From assembly GCA_024699855.1 (NCBI GenBank), contig JAMPIQ010000002.1:8494001-8558000 (forward strand): a stretch of DNA of 64,000 bases, read 5' to 3'. Of this stretch, positions 12,701-26,146 are shown in pieces. Origin of the DNA: Aphelenchoides besseyi (Eukaryota; Nematoda; Chromadorea; Rhabditida; Aphelenchoididae). How positions within the stretch are numbered: position 1 is the stretch's first letter; every line of letters begins with the position of its first letter. The notes below the pieces were generated by a model that had not been told where the DNA came from, did not search any database, and worked only from the letters and a program-made list of their open reading frames with translations. Both the position numbers and the translations under genes were made by a program.

Positions 12701-15700
12701 TTCCAGAAAAATGGCATTCCGACTTTTGTGCTCAATCAAACTGACAATATGCGAAATGAGTTGTTCGGAGACGTTTTGACACAAATCCGGATTGTTGCGA
12801 TAAACGGAGACTAAAGTCGAGACTTCTTCGACCTACAATCTTTCGATTGAATTGCCTAGTTTTTGTCTACTCACCGTTTCTACAGGCAATGAGCCTTCTT
12901 TTGCATCGTTGTCGATCGAAACGTACATATGCAAACGGTTTTGATTCTCTCGATTATTCCAACAGAAACTGCGCAAGAACTCGTGTGCCAAAGTGATCAG
13001 TTTGGGCATTTCGCTGTCGTTCTTTTTGTCGTATGGAATAGACAAGAACTCCAAAGCCACTTCGTAGACTCGCATATTTCGCAGCAACTGTTGATTCATG
13101 AGGTCGTTTCGTGAATCTTCGAAACAAAGATTCTTCATGCGAACGAGAATATCGCGCACAATCGGATAGGCGATCAATGGCATTTTGTCCATAATATCGT
13201 GCAAAGCAACAGACATGGAATCCCGATCGTTGTTGTTGAATAACTAAGTCAAAATTCAGAAATGGAATTTACAATTACAACCCACTTGTTGAAGCATTTG
13301 AATACATGTAGATCGATTTTGTGGATAATATTCTTTGACTGAAAATGCACGTTATATACCCAATGTTCAAATGACTCACTGAATGATATGAACTTCTGCG
13401 AAGGCAATGGTCCAAAATCTGGAGTGTTCTCCGCTTCCTGCAATTCAGCAGCCGCTTTTTCGGCAGTATTTTCGTGTTCTTCATCAGGACCATCGAGCAA
13501 ATCATCGCCACTCATACTCCGCGATCGATCAACGCTCAATGGTTTTGGTTTTGATCGTGTTGAATTGCCACTAGACGTCTTACCCCAATGAACCCAAAGT
13601 TCTGACTTTTCAGTTAAGTTTTTCAAGACAAAAAGATCACGATCAATTTGATGATAGTTGTCAACATCTCGATTAGAAACAAGCAATTGAACCTAAAAAC
13701 TAATGTGTGTACACTGCTGATACACTTTGAAATTACCTGACGTAGATCGTCGCAAATCTCCAGGTATTGAGTGAAGTGTCGAAAGAGAACTTTTAGTGCC
13801 ATACTCGTCAACGGTGGAAACTCGTCCATGGTCATTTGGAGCAGAATTCGAAGTAGTTGTTGTCCTTGTTCTCCATCAAAATCCAATTCACTTTCGGTTT
13901 TTTCGAAGAGTTCTGCTCGCATTTCGTTTACAATTTTCTCCGTGATAGTCGGTGTTGCGTCCAGTTTGCCGTTTTCATTACATGGAAATTTGTTTTTGAA
14001 GTATGAAAGAGCAACAGTAATGCGATAATCCCGACGAACGTCCATGATGAATTGAAGCAATTCGACTACAATCAACTTTGTCTGTAGGATCATTTCTCGA
14101 CTTTCTTTGGCGCGTGCGTTATCGTTTCCGGGTTCAGTGTCGCCACGTGTTAAGGTTTTTGGTCTCATTGGAGTGGAATTGGCAGACGCAACTTCTCGTC
14201 CTTCCATGCTTTGCAACATTCCACGTGTAAACTGTTTGAGCAAGTTGGTATGCGGCGCAAGATGACGAGAAGTTGCCGCATAACGTGGATTACTGTCTGT
14301 GATGGCAAGTAAGTTTTGTGCCAGTTTCAACAACTCTTCAAAACTGTAGAATCCAAACTGCGCCAATGCACGAGCAAGAGTGACGATCTGAAATGGCGGA
14401 TAATAATCGAGTGTGTTGACTTCTTATTCTCAACCTCAAATGTCAGTCGATTTTGATCACAAAAGGCAGCAGCTTCGCTCAGCACAACTTCACCGTCCGA
14501 GTATTTAGATCTTAGACCGGCAAGATACTCATCGACCACTTTTAAAACATCGCGAAAATGTTCACCAGCACCATGTTTGTGTCCCGCTTCGGCAAACGAT
14601 TCCTCTGGATTGCTGTGATAAGTATTGACGCTTACGTTGTGTGGAATGTAACGCCAAAGTCGTGCGTGTCGAACAGCAGTAACCGGCGAACCACGAACAA
14701 CGTGTAGATGAAGCATAAGACGAGCAAATGATGCCCGAATATCACAAGGTAATCGAACATCGGACATACATCTGAAAAGAAGACTTGAATACTTTGAGTG
14801 CTATCGATCTTACTGAAGAACCAAATTAATTGGAAGCTCATTACTAATGTTCAAAAGTTTACGTTCTGGTGGCGGATCGATGGCTGAAAATAAGCACAGA
14901 GTGAAGAATTGAACGTAAGAAAATGCCAACCCAAATATTGTTGATCTTGACACATCTGTGCCAGTAGACCAAGTTGATGACGATAGTAGTCGATCATTTC
15001 AAAATCGTCGCTCGATCTTGATTCTGCACACTGAACTAACGAACGACAAATCGAATTTGGAAAATTCCAACAAATGTATACTTCCAATTTCTAAACAAGC
15101 TTATTGTCCAGTTCTCTCCTCTTTCATTACCTTTCCCTGACTAGCACTCAGTTTCAAACTTGGTGCCAATTCAGTTTTCATGAAAATGTCACGATTTCGT
15201 TCACTGAGAACACTGTTGCAAATGAGTTCCTGGATCTTCTTATTGGCCTCACCACGGCAAACGCACAAATCTGCCAAGTAATCCAGAAATCTAAACGGCT
15301 ATTTAGTTCTGATCGCGTGTATGTTACACTCACTTTCCACAACGATTATTTCGCACCAATTCAACGAACCGTTCAACCTAAACATCGTTTAAATGCGCAA
15401 TTAAAAGAACTTACATGTGGTGTTTTAACGTATTTTTCTAACAACTTTGGATTGTTGTGAAGCACAGCGGTCATAGTGTCTTCGGCAAGTAAATTGAAAC
15501 CAATCTGTTCTTGAATTTGATCAAACTTTTCGGCCAAAAACTCCTAAACACATCGAACGTCAATTCGATTAGTAACTAAACGACCTGGTTCTTTCGATAT
15601 CCGACTTGAGAGTATCGTAGAAGTGAGTAACAGAGTTGGAACATTTTTTGGAAAACTTCATTTCGCGGCTCAGTCAACTCTTGTGGTGAAGCCAAAAGCG

Positions 15701-17792
15701 ATGCAACTTCACCGGTTCCTTGTCGTGGCATAAACGGAGCTTTCAACAAATCGAAAACTTCTCCCAAAACTCCTTGCTCGCGAAGTAGCTTCTGGCGATC
15801 ACGAGTTGGATTGAAGTCGATGATGCGCAATGGATCAATCATGTGATTGTTTGTGTTTGTGACAAACAAAATACAATCCACGAGCAATTGCATTGTAAAA
15901 CTAAACTTTCAGGTCGAGTATTTTGTGTCAGTAAAAACTCACTTAATAGGTTCCTTTCCAACTGTTTTACCGCTTTTGATTAGTTTAATAAATTGATGTA
16001 AAGCTCGAGAAGCATCATTAGCAAAATCCAAGTCTCTTACTTCGTTCGGTGGAACGGGTGATAGCGCGAAGGCTTCTTTGTCGATCTTCATGTCCTCACA
16101 CACAACTTTAACCCAACCCTTCTCATTCTTGTTGAAATGGTAAAGATTTTGTTTTAGAGTAGGATCAGTGGTGTGAACCCAAGTACCAGTGGCCTATAAA
16201 AAATTTACACCATTGCCTTTGCTCTTCTATATACCATGTGTTGTAAACGAACAAACGAATTGATTGGTACTCGCGATTCTTTTGTCAACGTCTTAGCACA
16301 AGGATCAAGTAAAAAGAGAAGTTCTTCGTCTCGAGTCGGATCGTTTGATTCTTTGGGCACAAGTATAAGGGAATAGCCGTCGTCTCCGGCGTCTAATGAT
16401 CCAAGAACGGGTAATGAAAGCTCAACAACACTTGGACGTAAAGTACTCGCACGACGTGAATCATGATTCACAAGTGTGGAGGTTGGAACGGCCGTAAGAT
16501 ATAGATCGGTTGCAAGATGTTTGAATCGAATTTGTCGTCGCCAAGTTGCCGCACCGCCACGATACGCCATTTCTTTGTTATGAACCTATAATTACACAAC
16601 AGTAGAGTTTGTATATGCCAAATAAATTACTTGAATTTCCCAAAGCGCTCGAGATGAAGTTGCATCGGTAGCTGATGGTCGATTTGTCATTCGAAGAAAA
16701 ACAACATCGCTTTTGCTTTTGGGATTCTCATCCAGGGTCAAAAAAGTTTGTTGATCGGCATGAAATAAACGAACAACATCTCCCGACTTGACGTTGTCCG
16801 GTTGATTTTCATCGAATTGGAGAAACAAATTGATTTGCCATTCAGTCAGTTCGTTCAAACAGTTCACTTCCCACGCATTTCGATGATCCGAAAGATGAAG
16901 TTGGGACAAATGTAATTGCAGTTTTGGTTGATTAGTGTTTGTATTGTTTGTAGCGCCAGTTGTATAGGGAATCAAACAAATCCGTTCACCGGACATCACC
17001 TACAATTTCAATTATAAATCTTTATGTACATATGTTCTTACATTATCACCAATCGAAACGTGTTTGTAAACCGGTTCGACAGTAAACCACGATCCCTCAT
17101 TGCCGATTCGATCTAAATAGACGCGCATTGCATTGCGTTCTTGTCGTGCTGGTGAGTTCTTTTGCATTGTAAGATATTTGTCAGACTTGACGTGAAGCAA
17201 CTGAATCGCCGAACCATATTGGATCGCACTTCCATGCATCTTTCGATACTCGAGATCATTTTGTTCTCGTTCTTTATCGGCCGCCACTCGAAGTTTCTTG
17301 AGCATTTCTTCATCGAACAGCTCACTCATCGTGCCACGTCGTTGTTCGGTCCAATACTGTTTCTGAGCAGCATATCGATTTACGGGACAAATTCGAAAGA
17401 GACAATCTGTTTTTTAATCGACAGTTAACAAAAATCTACGTGAACAAACCTCTGTAGGTCTTTGGAGGAGACTGCAATGTCCCGTTGTTTGCTTCGACTA
17501 CCAAACGATCATCCACAAGACCTAAGGTGGATAGGAAGCCTTCATGCTTGTTGCCGTTGTATGGATCAAGAGCGAATAGAGAGCAGACATCGCCAATTCG
17601 TAGATGAGTCGAATGAAATGCATCGGTTGAAGCAGCGGGCGAGAAACGTTCTCGCAATCGCAAAAGTCGTTCACTCATTCGTCTGCAATTATCAGGATTC
17701 GCAAGATAGTCGGGATCGATATGAGTTCGACTGAGATCATGAAGACAATCGCCTCGACAGGCCAAGATTCTCAGGTTTTCTACCGTACTCAT
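6743..17792 (-). CDS. itr-1: Inositol 1,4,5-trisphosphate receptor (ER calcium-release channel)
   Basis: One gene of about 11 kb with some 30 short exons encodes the whole receptor. It releases Ca2+ from the ER when IP3 binds. The N-terminal exon carries [12 protein letters not shown] and [15 protein letters not shown], followed by [15 protein letters not shown]: the suppressor domain. MIR repeats follow (16.2-17.3 kb), with [20 protein letters not shown] and [16 protein letters not shown]. The IP3-binding helical domain at 15.6-15.8 kb keeps the basic RQKLLREQ motif. The long RIH/armadillo region fills 8.6-15 kb. The pore region lies at 7.35-8.5 kb, with selectivity filter GGGIGD encoded near 7417-7435. 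The C-terminus has [20 protein letters not shown] and a final coiled coil, stop at 6743. About 65 residues precede the usual vertebrate-like start. An in-frame TAA just upstream of ATG 17792 supports this start. Internal exon ends were not all resolved. Confidence 0.95.
7417..7435 (-). other. IP3 receptor selectivity filter codons
   Basis: On the minus strand the sequence encodes [14 protein letters not shown], the pore loop equivalent of GGGVGD in vertebrate receptors, with a conservative Val to Ile change. It shows that the channel domain is intact. Confidence 0.9.
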
Positions 17793-20079
17793 CAGTCCAA
17801 TTTAGTGACCGTTGAAGCATAGCCAACTCTCGTCCTCAAATTTACGAAATGGTTTAAAACTCTCGGAATCTCGCAAAGAAACAAATCGATTTTGTTGCGG
17901 AAATTTGGGTGCAGTTGCGGAAGTAGTCGATAACGTCGACGACTACCACTGTGAAGTTCGACAACGTTGGGTTTGTTTAGAATAATGGAGGACAAAAAAA
18001 GGTGTAAAGTGATCGTGTTATTTGAAACGAAAAGTGATTATCAACAATGGTCTTGTTATTTGACCGTGAAATCGCAATTTCGGCAGATCAAATAACAACT
18101 CGATTCCAACACCGTGAAGAATTTTTTGTTGATAAATCGGTGCTGAAGAATCACGGCCAAAGCAAACGGACAAAAAAATTCTTCACCCTTCCGCCGTGCA
18201 CACAATTCAGCCAACGAACAAACATCGCAATTTAGCGAAGACGATCAACGGCGAAGAAAAAGAAGCGGAGCTGATCCGCTGCCAGTCGTTCCAGCAGTCT
18301 TCTTTCGCAGCAGTTGAACTTCAGGTGCGTACGATCGTTGATTTCTATGCAAATGGTCGCGGATGGAAATCAGATGACGAAACCATCACGCAAACTCTAC
18401 GCTTTTTTGTTTGATCTCCGATGACGTCATCAGCAGTTATCTTCATGATCTCGACCGTGAAACGTAAACCCACCGCGCTCTGTTTCCCAGTTGTCGTTGA
18501 GTGAAATGCCAAGCAATTGCACTGCCGCTGTTTGGCCCATACGCAATCGAATTGCGTCTCGAATCACTGACCTAAAAGATACGGGAAGTCAAAAACGTCA
18601 ATTTGTGTCCTCAAATTTTTCACAAGAAAGACACGAACGGAACAGATTCTCAGTTCAACGCTTCACCCGCATCCTCCCTCACTGATTGTGCTGCATCGTC
18701 TTGTCAACCTATCCCTTGATGTGATTTGGTGGACAAAAAATCCGCAGGCGATAGGAACGGTTTCCACGGCGTTGGGACCTAATCAACAGAAAACACATGC
18801 GAAAAAAGAGCTTATCAAACCGTTAACCCATCAAGCGCACGAATCAAAACGGCAGTCGAAACGAAAAGTGAAAATCCGTGCGCTTGCGAGAGATGCAAAT
18901 TCGCGACGCCGAAACGACGATCGACAGGCGGTCGACAGTCGGGAATTACAGAAACGATCGATGATGCCAACCGATCGTTTCGTGATGTCAATCGGTGCGA
19001 AAAAAGCACAGGGTTGACGCTGGTGGCGTGAAAAAACGGACGAACAACCTGAAGAAGGAGACGAGACGATAATGTTGCGCCCGAGGCGGACTGTGAAGCG
19101 CTTCGAAAATCAAAAACAAAAATCATAAAGGTCCCGCATTATCGGGGCGCTCACTCCTCTGAACGTTTCTCGGCGTTGGAATGCAGATTCTCGAACGGCG
19201 CAATACGATCCGACCGTCTTCTTGGGAAACCGAATAGTTCCGCGTGATTGGCTCACAATCCCCGCTTTTCGACTCAAATTTATTTCCGGAACTTACACGC
19301 ATCACGTTGTTGTGTGCCTTCAAGACCATCGAGTAACGTCGCCTTGCCGTTGACATCAGTGGTGGAGCGACATCTTCGGTTTCGTTTTCTAGGTCTGTAG
19401 AATCACTGCTTGACATGTTTACAGTATGAAGTCAACGAGCCTCGAAATGAACACTTGATGGAACTGATGCCGCAGCTCGCTGAATTTTTCGACTGATGGC
19501 TCTTCAAACCGCCACCTCACATCTTCTCGTTGATTCATCAGCCGTTGGCACATTCGAAGATTTGAACATAAGACAACGTTTTTTTGTTCATTTAAACCGT
19601 TTTGATTGGAGTTTGTTCTTTCGAGAAAACGAAGAATTTCATTGTGGAAAAAACATAAATTCCTCATAAGCTTGTAAAGTGACTTTCTGTTACGATACCA
19701 ACTCGCAAAGTTTGACCATTTGGAGCGCAGTAAAAAGTGAAAGAGCGCAAATTTGAACATGAGTTTTTGTTTGATGACCCAACTTGAGGCTTTCATCTAC
19801 TGAATGAGCAATAATTACTTGAGTTACAAGCAAATGGCTTGCCAACTTTCGTGCTGAAATTTCGTTCGACCGATGTGTGCGTATGTTCGTATCTCGAATG
19901 CTGTGCAAAATAAATTGGAGGTGCGGGGTGTGCGCTCGTCACTTTTTGCCCCGGTCTGTGGAAGGCTATCGGCGAGTCGAATATTTTGGTTGATGAGTAA
20001 TCAATCCATTTCGGTCCTTTTCTCGTTCCAGTTCTCGTTCAGTTGAAACAATTCGATCGTTTTTCAGACGTTCACTTCC
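17793..20079. other. Long divergent intergenic region between itr-1 and the NAK kinase
   Basis: About 2.3 kb separate two divergently transcribed genes. It is richer in CG dinucleotides than its surroundings, especially at 18.4-19.1 kb. Several short frames are open on both strands, probably by composition. One minus-strand ATG frame (19416 to about 19297) ends in a perfect donor and is described separately. The rest is likely promoters and UTRs of both genes. Confidence 0.5.
19297..19416 (-). CDS. Possible first coding exon of unknown transcript
   Basis: A 40-codon frame beginning MSSSDSTDLENETEDVAPPL ends ...HNNVMR followed directly by GTAAGT, an ideal donor, in phase 0. Its position upstream of itr-1 suggests an alternative first exon, but itr-1 exon 1 ends in phase 1, and an in-frame stop lies just before the itr-1 ATG, so simple splicing to itr-1 exon 2 would break the frame. 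It may be the first exon of another small gene or chance. Confidence 0.25.
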
Positions 20080-22722
20080 ATGCCGTTGGGATTCTTTGGC
20101 AGCAACTCGAACAATGGACCCAAACCGCAGCCGTTGACGAGCGAAAAAGAGAAAAAGTACAAGGATGTGGCGTCGACATCGGCCGGAGTTGAGATCAAAG
20201 TAATCAGTTTTGTTAGCAAATTGAACTTCCCATCTCCGTGCTTTCAGGATTGCAAAGGTTCGACGATCAAATTGGGCAAAAAAACGTACGTAGTTGAAAG
20301 AAAGTTGGCGGAAGGTGGCTATGCGATTGTTTATTTGGTTTGCGATAAACATAGCCGATGTTACGCGTTGAAGCGACAGCTCATTCGAGACGATCCGCGA
20401 CAAGTCGAAGCCTGCAAAACAGAATCCCAAATTGTGGTGAGTTTATTTGACTGCGGTTTTAAATTGATCGCTAATTTTAGAAGAATCTAAATCATCCAAA
20501 CATTGTTGGCTACGTTGATCACTCGCTAACGGTCAACAAAATGGGTGTATACGATTACATGCTTTTAACTTTCTATTACAAATGTGAGTCGAGAAGCAAG
20601 CACTCCTTCTATGTGCAAGCCTTTAGCTAACGTTCTCCAGTTAATGAACAACTACTTGAAACAAAATCGCTTTTTTAACACCGACGAGATTCTCGCTATC
20701 TTCTGTGACGTTTGCGAAGCAGTAGCTCGTTTGCATCATTCCAAAACACCGGTGATTCACAGAGACCTAAAAGTTTGTTGTTATTTTGCTTGTGATTTGA
20801 TTTCGGCTTTTCAGATCGAAAACATTTTGGTGGACGAGCGTACGGGTACTGAACGTCAACTTTACATTCTTTGTGATTTTGGTAGTGCAACAACGAAGGT
20901 TATGTCTCGTGAAACACACACGCAGTCACAACTTGAAGAGGAAATCAAAATTTACACGACTCTCTCCTATCGAGCTCCAGAAATGATCGATTTGTTCTCA
21001 AACACCCCGATTGGAACTAAAGCAGGTATGTTTGCTAACTAGTTGAAGATTTTTCACGTATATACGTAGACATTTGGGCACTTGGCATCCTTCTCTACAA
21101 ACTCTGTTATTTTCAATTGCCCTTCGGCGAATCAGCATTGGCTATCCAAAGTGGCAACTTCACTTTTCCCGATACTCCGTTCATATCCAATGAAATCAAA
21201 GCGATAATCAGTAAGATCATTCGCCTTTTAAAGTCAATATCCTGTTTAGATCTTCTACTGACAAATAGTGCTAAACATAGACCAACCATATATCAAGTTG
21301 CTTATCTTGCTTTCTCAGCAGCCAAACGAAAATGTCCAGTTTATAACATTGAGGTAATTAAACACGAAGTCTTTATCCAAGTTTACTTTCAGAAATCTCC
21401 GCGAATTGAGTTGACTGAAGCTGTGGAAATACTGCGATTAAGAGACAAATTGGGATCGAACTACGCAAAACGCTTCGAAAAAGCTTTAAACGAATTTGAA
21501 GAGACGAAAAATCGAGAGAAGATTGCGAATGCCACCGCTAAAACGGTCACTCAATTAGCTGACTCGACTACAATTTCAAAACCTTCACTGTCAAATTTAA
21601 AGCATGAAACTGCGAGAACTGAATCGCAGGATCGAGAAGCAGCGACGAAAACGACAAAATACGAAGAAATGATCGGAGTGATTGTTAACACTGCCGATGA
21701 GAAACAATCCACGTTAACGACCTCGGTTAATCCACGTCTAAGACCCAAAGCTTCGTCGAATGTCTCTGGTTTCATTCCACCACCGGTTACTGCCGTGAGT
21801 TTGATCGATCCAAATTCTCATCTTTTCTTTCAGTCTCCACGTGTTGGTGCCAAGTTTTCTGACGACCATCTTTCATCTAATTCGGCACAACGACAAGAGT
21901 TAAATCGAGAACAGTCGCCGAAGAACTCGCCTTCTGCCGCAACTTCTGATTTGGTTTCCATCAAATTGACCACTTCGACACAACGAGAAAACGTTTCCGA
22001 GCAAATGAAAATGTCACAAATCTCGACTGACAGTTCGAAATCAGTTCCGTCGACAACAGAAACAAATCAGGAGCCCATTCAGCGAACTGTTCAAGCAGAA
22101 AACAAGTGGAATTTCGTTGAAAACGTCGAAATCCCTCCGATTTCTCGACCACGAAATGCTGCAACACTTCCGGCTACGGCACTTCGATCCAGTGCATTTC
22201 AGTGAGTTTAGAGGTTAATAGTCGGAATACGATGCTTTTAGACCCTACTCAATGTGCAGTAAACGATTCGATGAAAAGGTAAGTAAGTGGTGTCACTTTT
22301 TAAAATGTTTGTATTTTCAATCTAAACATCTGTGGTTTCAGACGACCTGTACGGCTGTCAAATCGCCTAGTTCCGATGCGATAACACACGAACGACTGAC
22401 AACCGTTGAATCGTCGAATCCGTTTGTTGCCTGCAGCACAATGGACGATAATGATTTCGGCGAGCATTTCGATCAATTGCCACGAGGTCTAAATCGAAGA
22501 AACACAGTCGGTGAGTTCTCGAGAGCCTTGTTTTTTGATCTTTGCTTTATCGCAGTTCCAGCAATTCCTCCGAAAGTCGTACGTAAAGAAGAGTTGCGAT
22601 TAGAAGAAGTGAATTTTGAATTGGACTCACTTCTGGAACAAGCAATCGAAGAGGATCCGTTCGGTTCGGCGCCGATTCTTCCTTCTCAAATGTACACACC
22701 AAAAACGGTGAACAATATATGA
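20080..22722 (+). CDS. sel-5: NAK-family serine/threonine kinase, SEL-5/AAK1 type
   Basis: Kinase of the Numb-associated family that phosphorylates the AP-2 mu subunit in clathrin endocytosis; C. elegans SEL-5 acts in Notch and Wnt signalling. Residues seen: glycine loop LAEGGYAIVYLV, catalytic lysine in CYALKRQLI, the HRDLK motif (split by an intron near 20772-20814) continuing IENILVDE, the family-typical CDFGSATTK in place of plain DFG, SYRAPEMIDLF and DIWALGILLYKLC. The kinase domain occupies about residues 60-350. The long tail is disordered and carries NPF (SSNPFVAC) and DPF (EEDPFGSAP) motifs that bind EH domains and the AP-2 ear. Start at 20080 (MPLGFFGSNSNNGPKP); stop TGA 22720-22722; poly(A) signal near 22746. 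About nine exons. Confidence 0.93.
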
Positions 22723-22789
22723 TTTACTTCACTTTTGTACTTTCAAATAAAATTGCTTTAATTTATGACAAAAAGAACGGAACATTCGA

Positions 22790-23994
22790 TTATCGTTGAC
22801 GTGGTCGGTGAGATTCATTTGCTGAGATCATCGTAATTTGTGCAGTTTTTGTTGCGTGATAGGGTGATGTTCGTGCACTAAAGTGACGGTTAATTCAATT
22901 CAAAGATACGGTAATTGAACTTACCTTGAGCGAAAAACTGAGCGGCCGTGTATGACTGAGATCGATGATGTTTGGTTGTAACGTTCCCGTATATCTTGCG
23001 GCAAACAACCGGTGATATAATGCAGCAAAATTCGTCTGTAGGGCTTGAATATGAGAGCGGTAGAAAGACAGTTGACAGGAGCTTGAAGTGTGCTCAAAGC
23101 AAAAAGCGCATTGCCAATTAACATCATAGACTGATGATGCATATAAATAAGATATGTAAGGATAATTACAGGAATAAAACCCAAAGTAAGTGGGATCATA
23201 GTTCTGGACGACAGCATCAAAAATACGTTTCTTTTGAAGCGCCATGTTCGTGACCGAGTTGACTTATTGATTCCACGAAAGAGGACAATAATAAGAAGAG
23301 AAAAACAAGCCAAAACAACAACTACAATCACCGTGAACATAAACCAAGTGAGAAACGAAAAGATCGGATAGTTTACATTTGGTAGATAGCCAAATAAAAC
23401 ACCTGAATAAGAAGAAATCAAAGACGTAGCTAAACAACCATCGGAGTTATTTTCGGACGCTAAACCAAAGACTTCAGACCGAAGATTTGGATTTGGAGTG
23501 TAGATTTTGTTGAGCAGGAAATAACCAAAAACCGATGAAATAATGTGAGCAAGTGAACCCAAGAGTAGAGCGTGATGCATCTTGATATGATTCACAATCT
23601 TTGCTTGAATTAGGTAGAGACATAGGTTGATGAAACACAAAATCATTGCCGTCAACATGTTCAACACAAAAATGATCAAAAGATTAAAATGAAACATGGC
23701 ATGTTGATAATTTGGAATCATAAATGAACCGTACGAAATAGCTATTGGCAGCGGAAACAAAATAAATGGTCTGAGTACAAAGCTCATCCAAATCAAAACT
23801 AACGTCGACCATATGGTTGTGTTTGTAAGAGTAATCTTGTAACTGTGCATTCCGTTCGGTGTTTTGAAGATAGCAAATATTAGAATCATGAGATGTGCAG
23901 GAAGAGAAACAACGAAGTTAAGGTTCATGAACTGCAAATAAACACTTAGAAGCCATTCCGGAGGTCGCTCTGTAGTGTTGCATATTTTGAACAT
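22790..23994 (-). CDS. Serpentine chemoreceptor (nematode 7TM GPCR, Srh/Str superfamily)
   Basis: Seven-pass receptor typical of nematode chemosensory neurons. The long first exon (22925-23994) encodes seven hydrophobic segments, the Srh-like FAIFKTPNGMHSYK turn after TM1, a Pro-rich TM2-TM3 region (FVLRPFILFPLPI) and the terminal LIFKPYRRILLHYI motif after TM7. The frame reaches TAA at 22921, but that stop lies inside a perfect donor (CAAG/GTAAGTT). Splicing to an acceptor CACTTTAG at 22878 adds a Ser/Thr-rich tail (PYHATKTAQITMIS) ending at 22790, giving about 385 residues; I prefer this model. TTTTTAG directly precedes the start ATG, suggesting trans-splicing or a 5' UTR intron. Convergent with the kinase gene, 67 bp apart. 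Ligand unknown; subfamily uncertain between srh and neighbours. Confidence 0.85.
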
Positions 23995-26146
23995 CTAAAA
24001 ATGAAACTTGAAGAGTGCGGCTTGATAATACGCGAACAATGCTTGATATGTGAACAACTACAAAAGAAAAGGAAGTACATTAATACACAAATTGAGTGTC
24101 CTTAGCGTTTATAAGTGTTCCAATAATTCTTTTAACAATGAAATAAGTCTCTGACGACCAAGTTAATACATTTAAGGGTGTGCGCGTTCACAATACTCTT
24201 TACGGCTCTAAGTACCAGACTGTCATTAGCAGTTTAGTTCGACAAGTGTAACAGGAAAAGTGTTAGACTTGCTGGTATGATTCTATTCACCTGTCAATAG
24301 ACTTAAGTAAAAAATATAATTAAACTGGCATTCGTAAATCACAGACTTTAAATGTCAGATGATTCTTCAACAAACCTAATTTCTGTCAAACCTTTTTATT
24401 CTAAATTGTAGCAATGGCGATTTGATAATCTACAAACCGATAATACGGTACAGTGTAACTTTTTTCTTCTTTACTACAGCAACTGAACAACCGGAAATGC
24501 GTTAAACAAGAAGATAGTAATTAAGAAGATAGATACGGTCGAAGCATTTCGCTTGCAGGTGAAGTAAAAGTTCACATATTCATTTTGAGTGTTTTAGTAT
24601 TCGATCAAAAGTCAAACTGCTTTGTGGAATCGAGCAGGTGGAGTGTTTTAACATTACAGTATTTGCAAATTTCTATCAAAGTCATAAATAGCTTTTAACT
24701 TGAGGTTGCCATTTGAACAGAGTTGGACACAGAATCAAGTTTGAAGCGATTATTTTATTCGTTAATTATAACATGTCATCTTCAACTTTGAGTTTTGCAC
24801 TACAATTAGATGGATTTTGGTCTTCTCATTTGGATATTTAAAATACAACGGTAGAAACGGTCTTTAAGTGTTTACACTAATGTCAAAGATTAAGCGAAGC
24901 TCATAATTTTAAATGAAACCTTAAGCATATTAGAACAGAGTTCTCAAGGTGAATGTCTAAAGGAATGATCGTTGATGCGTGATAGAATGACGAGTGAGCT
25001 TGTAACGGAAGTTCTCTGACGGAAATATCATGAATTCAAGCACCTCACAACCTACAACGCTTCACAGCCATCTACTCGACTGAACAAGCTGTTTCTGTGG
25101 AACTTCAATCAGAAGCCGATTTGCTAATGGACTTCAATTTCCGTGTTTGCTTTCGTGGACATTCATTTCGCTGTTGCGTTCTAAGTGAAATCACGTGTCT
25201 GCGCGTCGTTTGAAAACAAAACCGAGTGGCCACCGACGTCGTCCTTTTCTTCGCCGGTTTACTCGAGAAGTTTCGGTTGACGGTACGTTTCGGATTAAGC
25301 GAATTTGGTCGCGGAAATTGGATTTGATCTAAAAGATGACCGCACAGATTGGAGATGAATTGAAGACGCTTTCGGCCCATCAACAATTCTCGACTGTCGG
25401 TCAATTTTGTCATCGTTGATGCCGCTCATAAAAAAAGCGCGCTTTGCGTCCGTGAAAAGCAAAGCGGCAAGAACTCCGTGTGGAATTGCGTTTTTGGGCC
25501 GCTTTTCAATTTTTTTTCTCGTCAATTGGCCGAGACTCCGCTTTTGACAACTTTTTTTGCGCTTCTTTTTTCCCTCTTACGCCTTGTTGACGTCGAGAGC
25601 CGGAAGACGCGCAATCTGATGGTCACAAAGAATGTAAATTAAAAACTTTTTATTCCGCTCTTTTGAGTCACGTTCTTGCGAAAGACCGCAGCGGTCCCTT
25701 GACTCATCAACCTCTTGTGTTTTCACGTGTCTCTCGCGCACTGTGGTCGCAGAACAAACAAACTCGCCACCTGCCCTAAAGGCCGAAAGCGGTTAGCAAC
25801 CAAACACGTCCGAGTTGCGCTCCTGCAAACGCACGTTTTCGATTACAACAAACCGTTTCCACCTGCTTTCTTGTGGCACGCATTTCGAAGTGCGAGCTTT
25901 TGACGATCTTCTTGACGTGAATTCAAGGCGTGAGGCTTTTCGCAATTTTCTGCTTACGCGCCATTGTACGCCGCACGGTTGGAGTTCGAAATTTTCATTC
26001 CGGCGGCCACACACGGTCTTTTAAACACTCGACTGGGGTTTACTGAGTTCCTGAATCTCGTCGTTTCAGAAGCCCAAAACTAATGTCCATGAACTGTGAT
26101 TGTCATTGCATTCTGGTTGCTGATTTGCATTGCCGATAGGCTCAAA
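23995..26146. other. Long divergent intergenic region
   Basis: Between the chemoreceptor and the four-pass membrane protein. The left half is AT-rich; 25.1-26.0 kb is richer in CG dinucleotides with short overlapping frames on both strands that lack splice context. No RNA gene or repeat was recognised. It probably contains the promoters of both genes. Confidence 0.5.

Noticed and set aside
17792..17995. Minus-strand frame ending in TGATG that overlaps the itr-1 start codon, like a translational-coupling uORF
   Set aside because: Its first codon is TTG and no ATG exists in the frame; eukaryotic initiation there is not supported.
19966..20430. 154-codon minus-strand frame across the kinase 5' exons
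   Set aside because: Antisense shadow of the NAK kinase exons; no family features.
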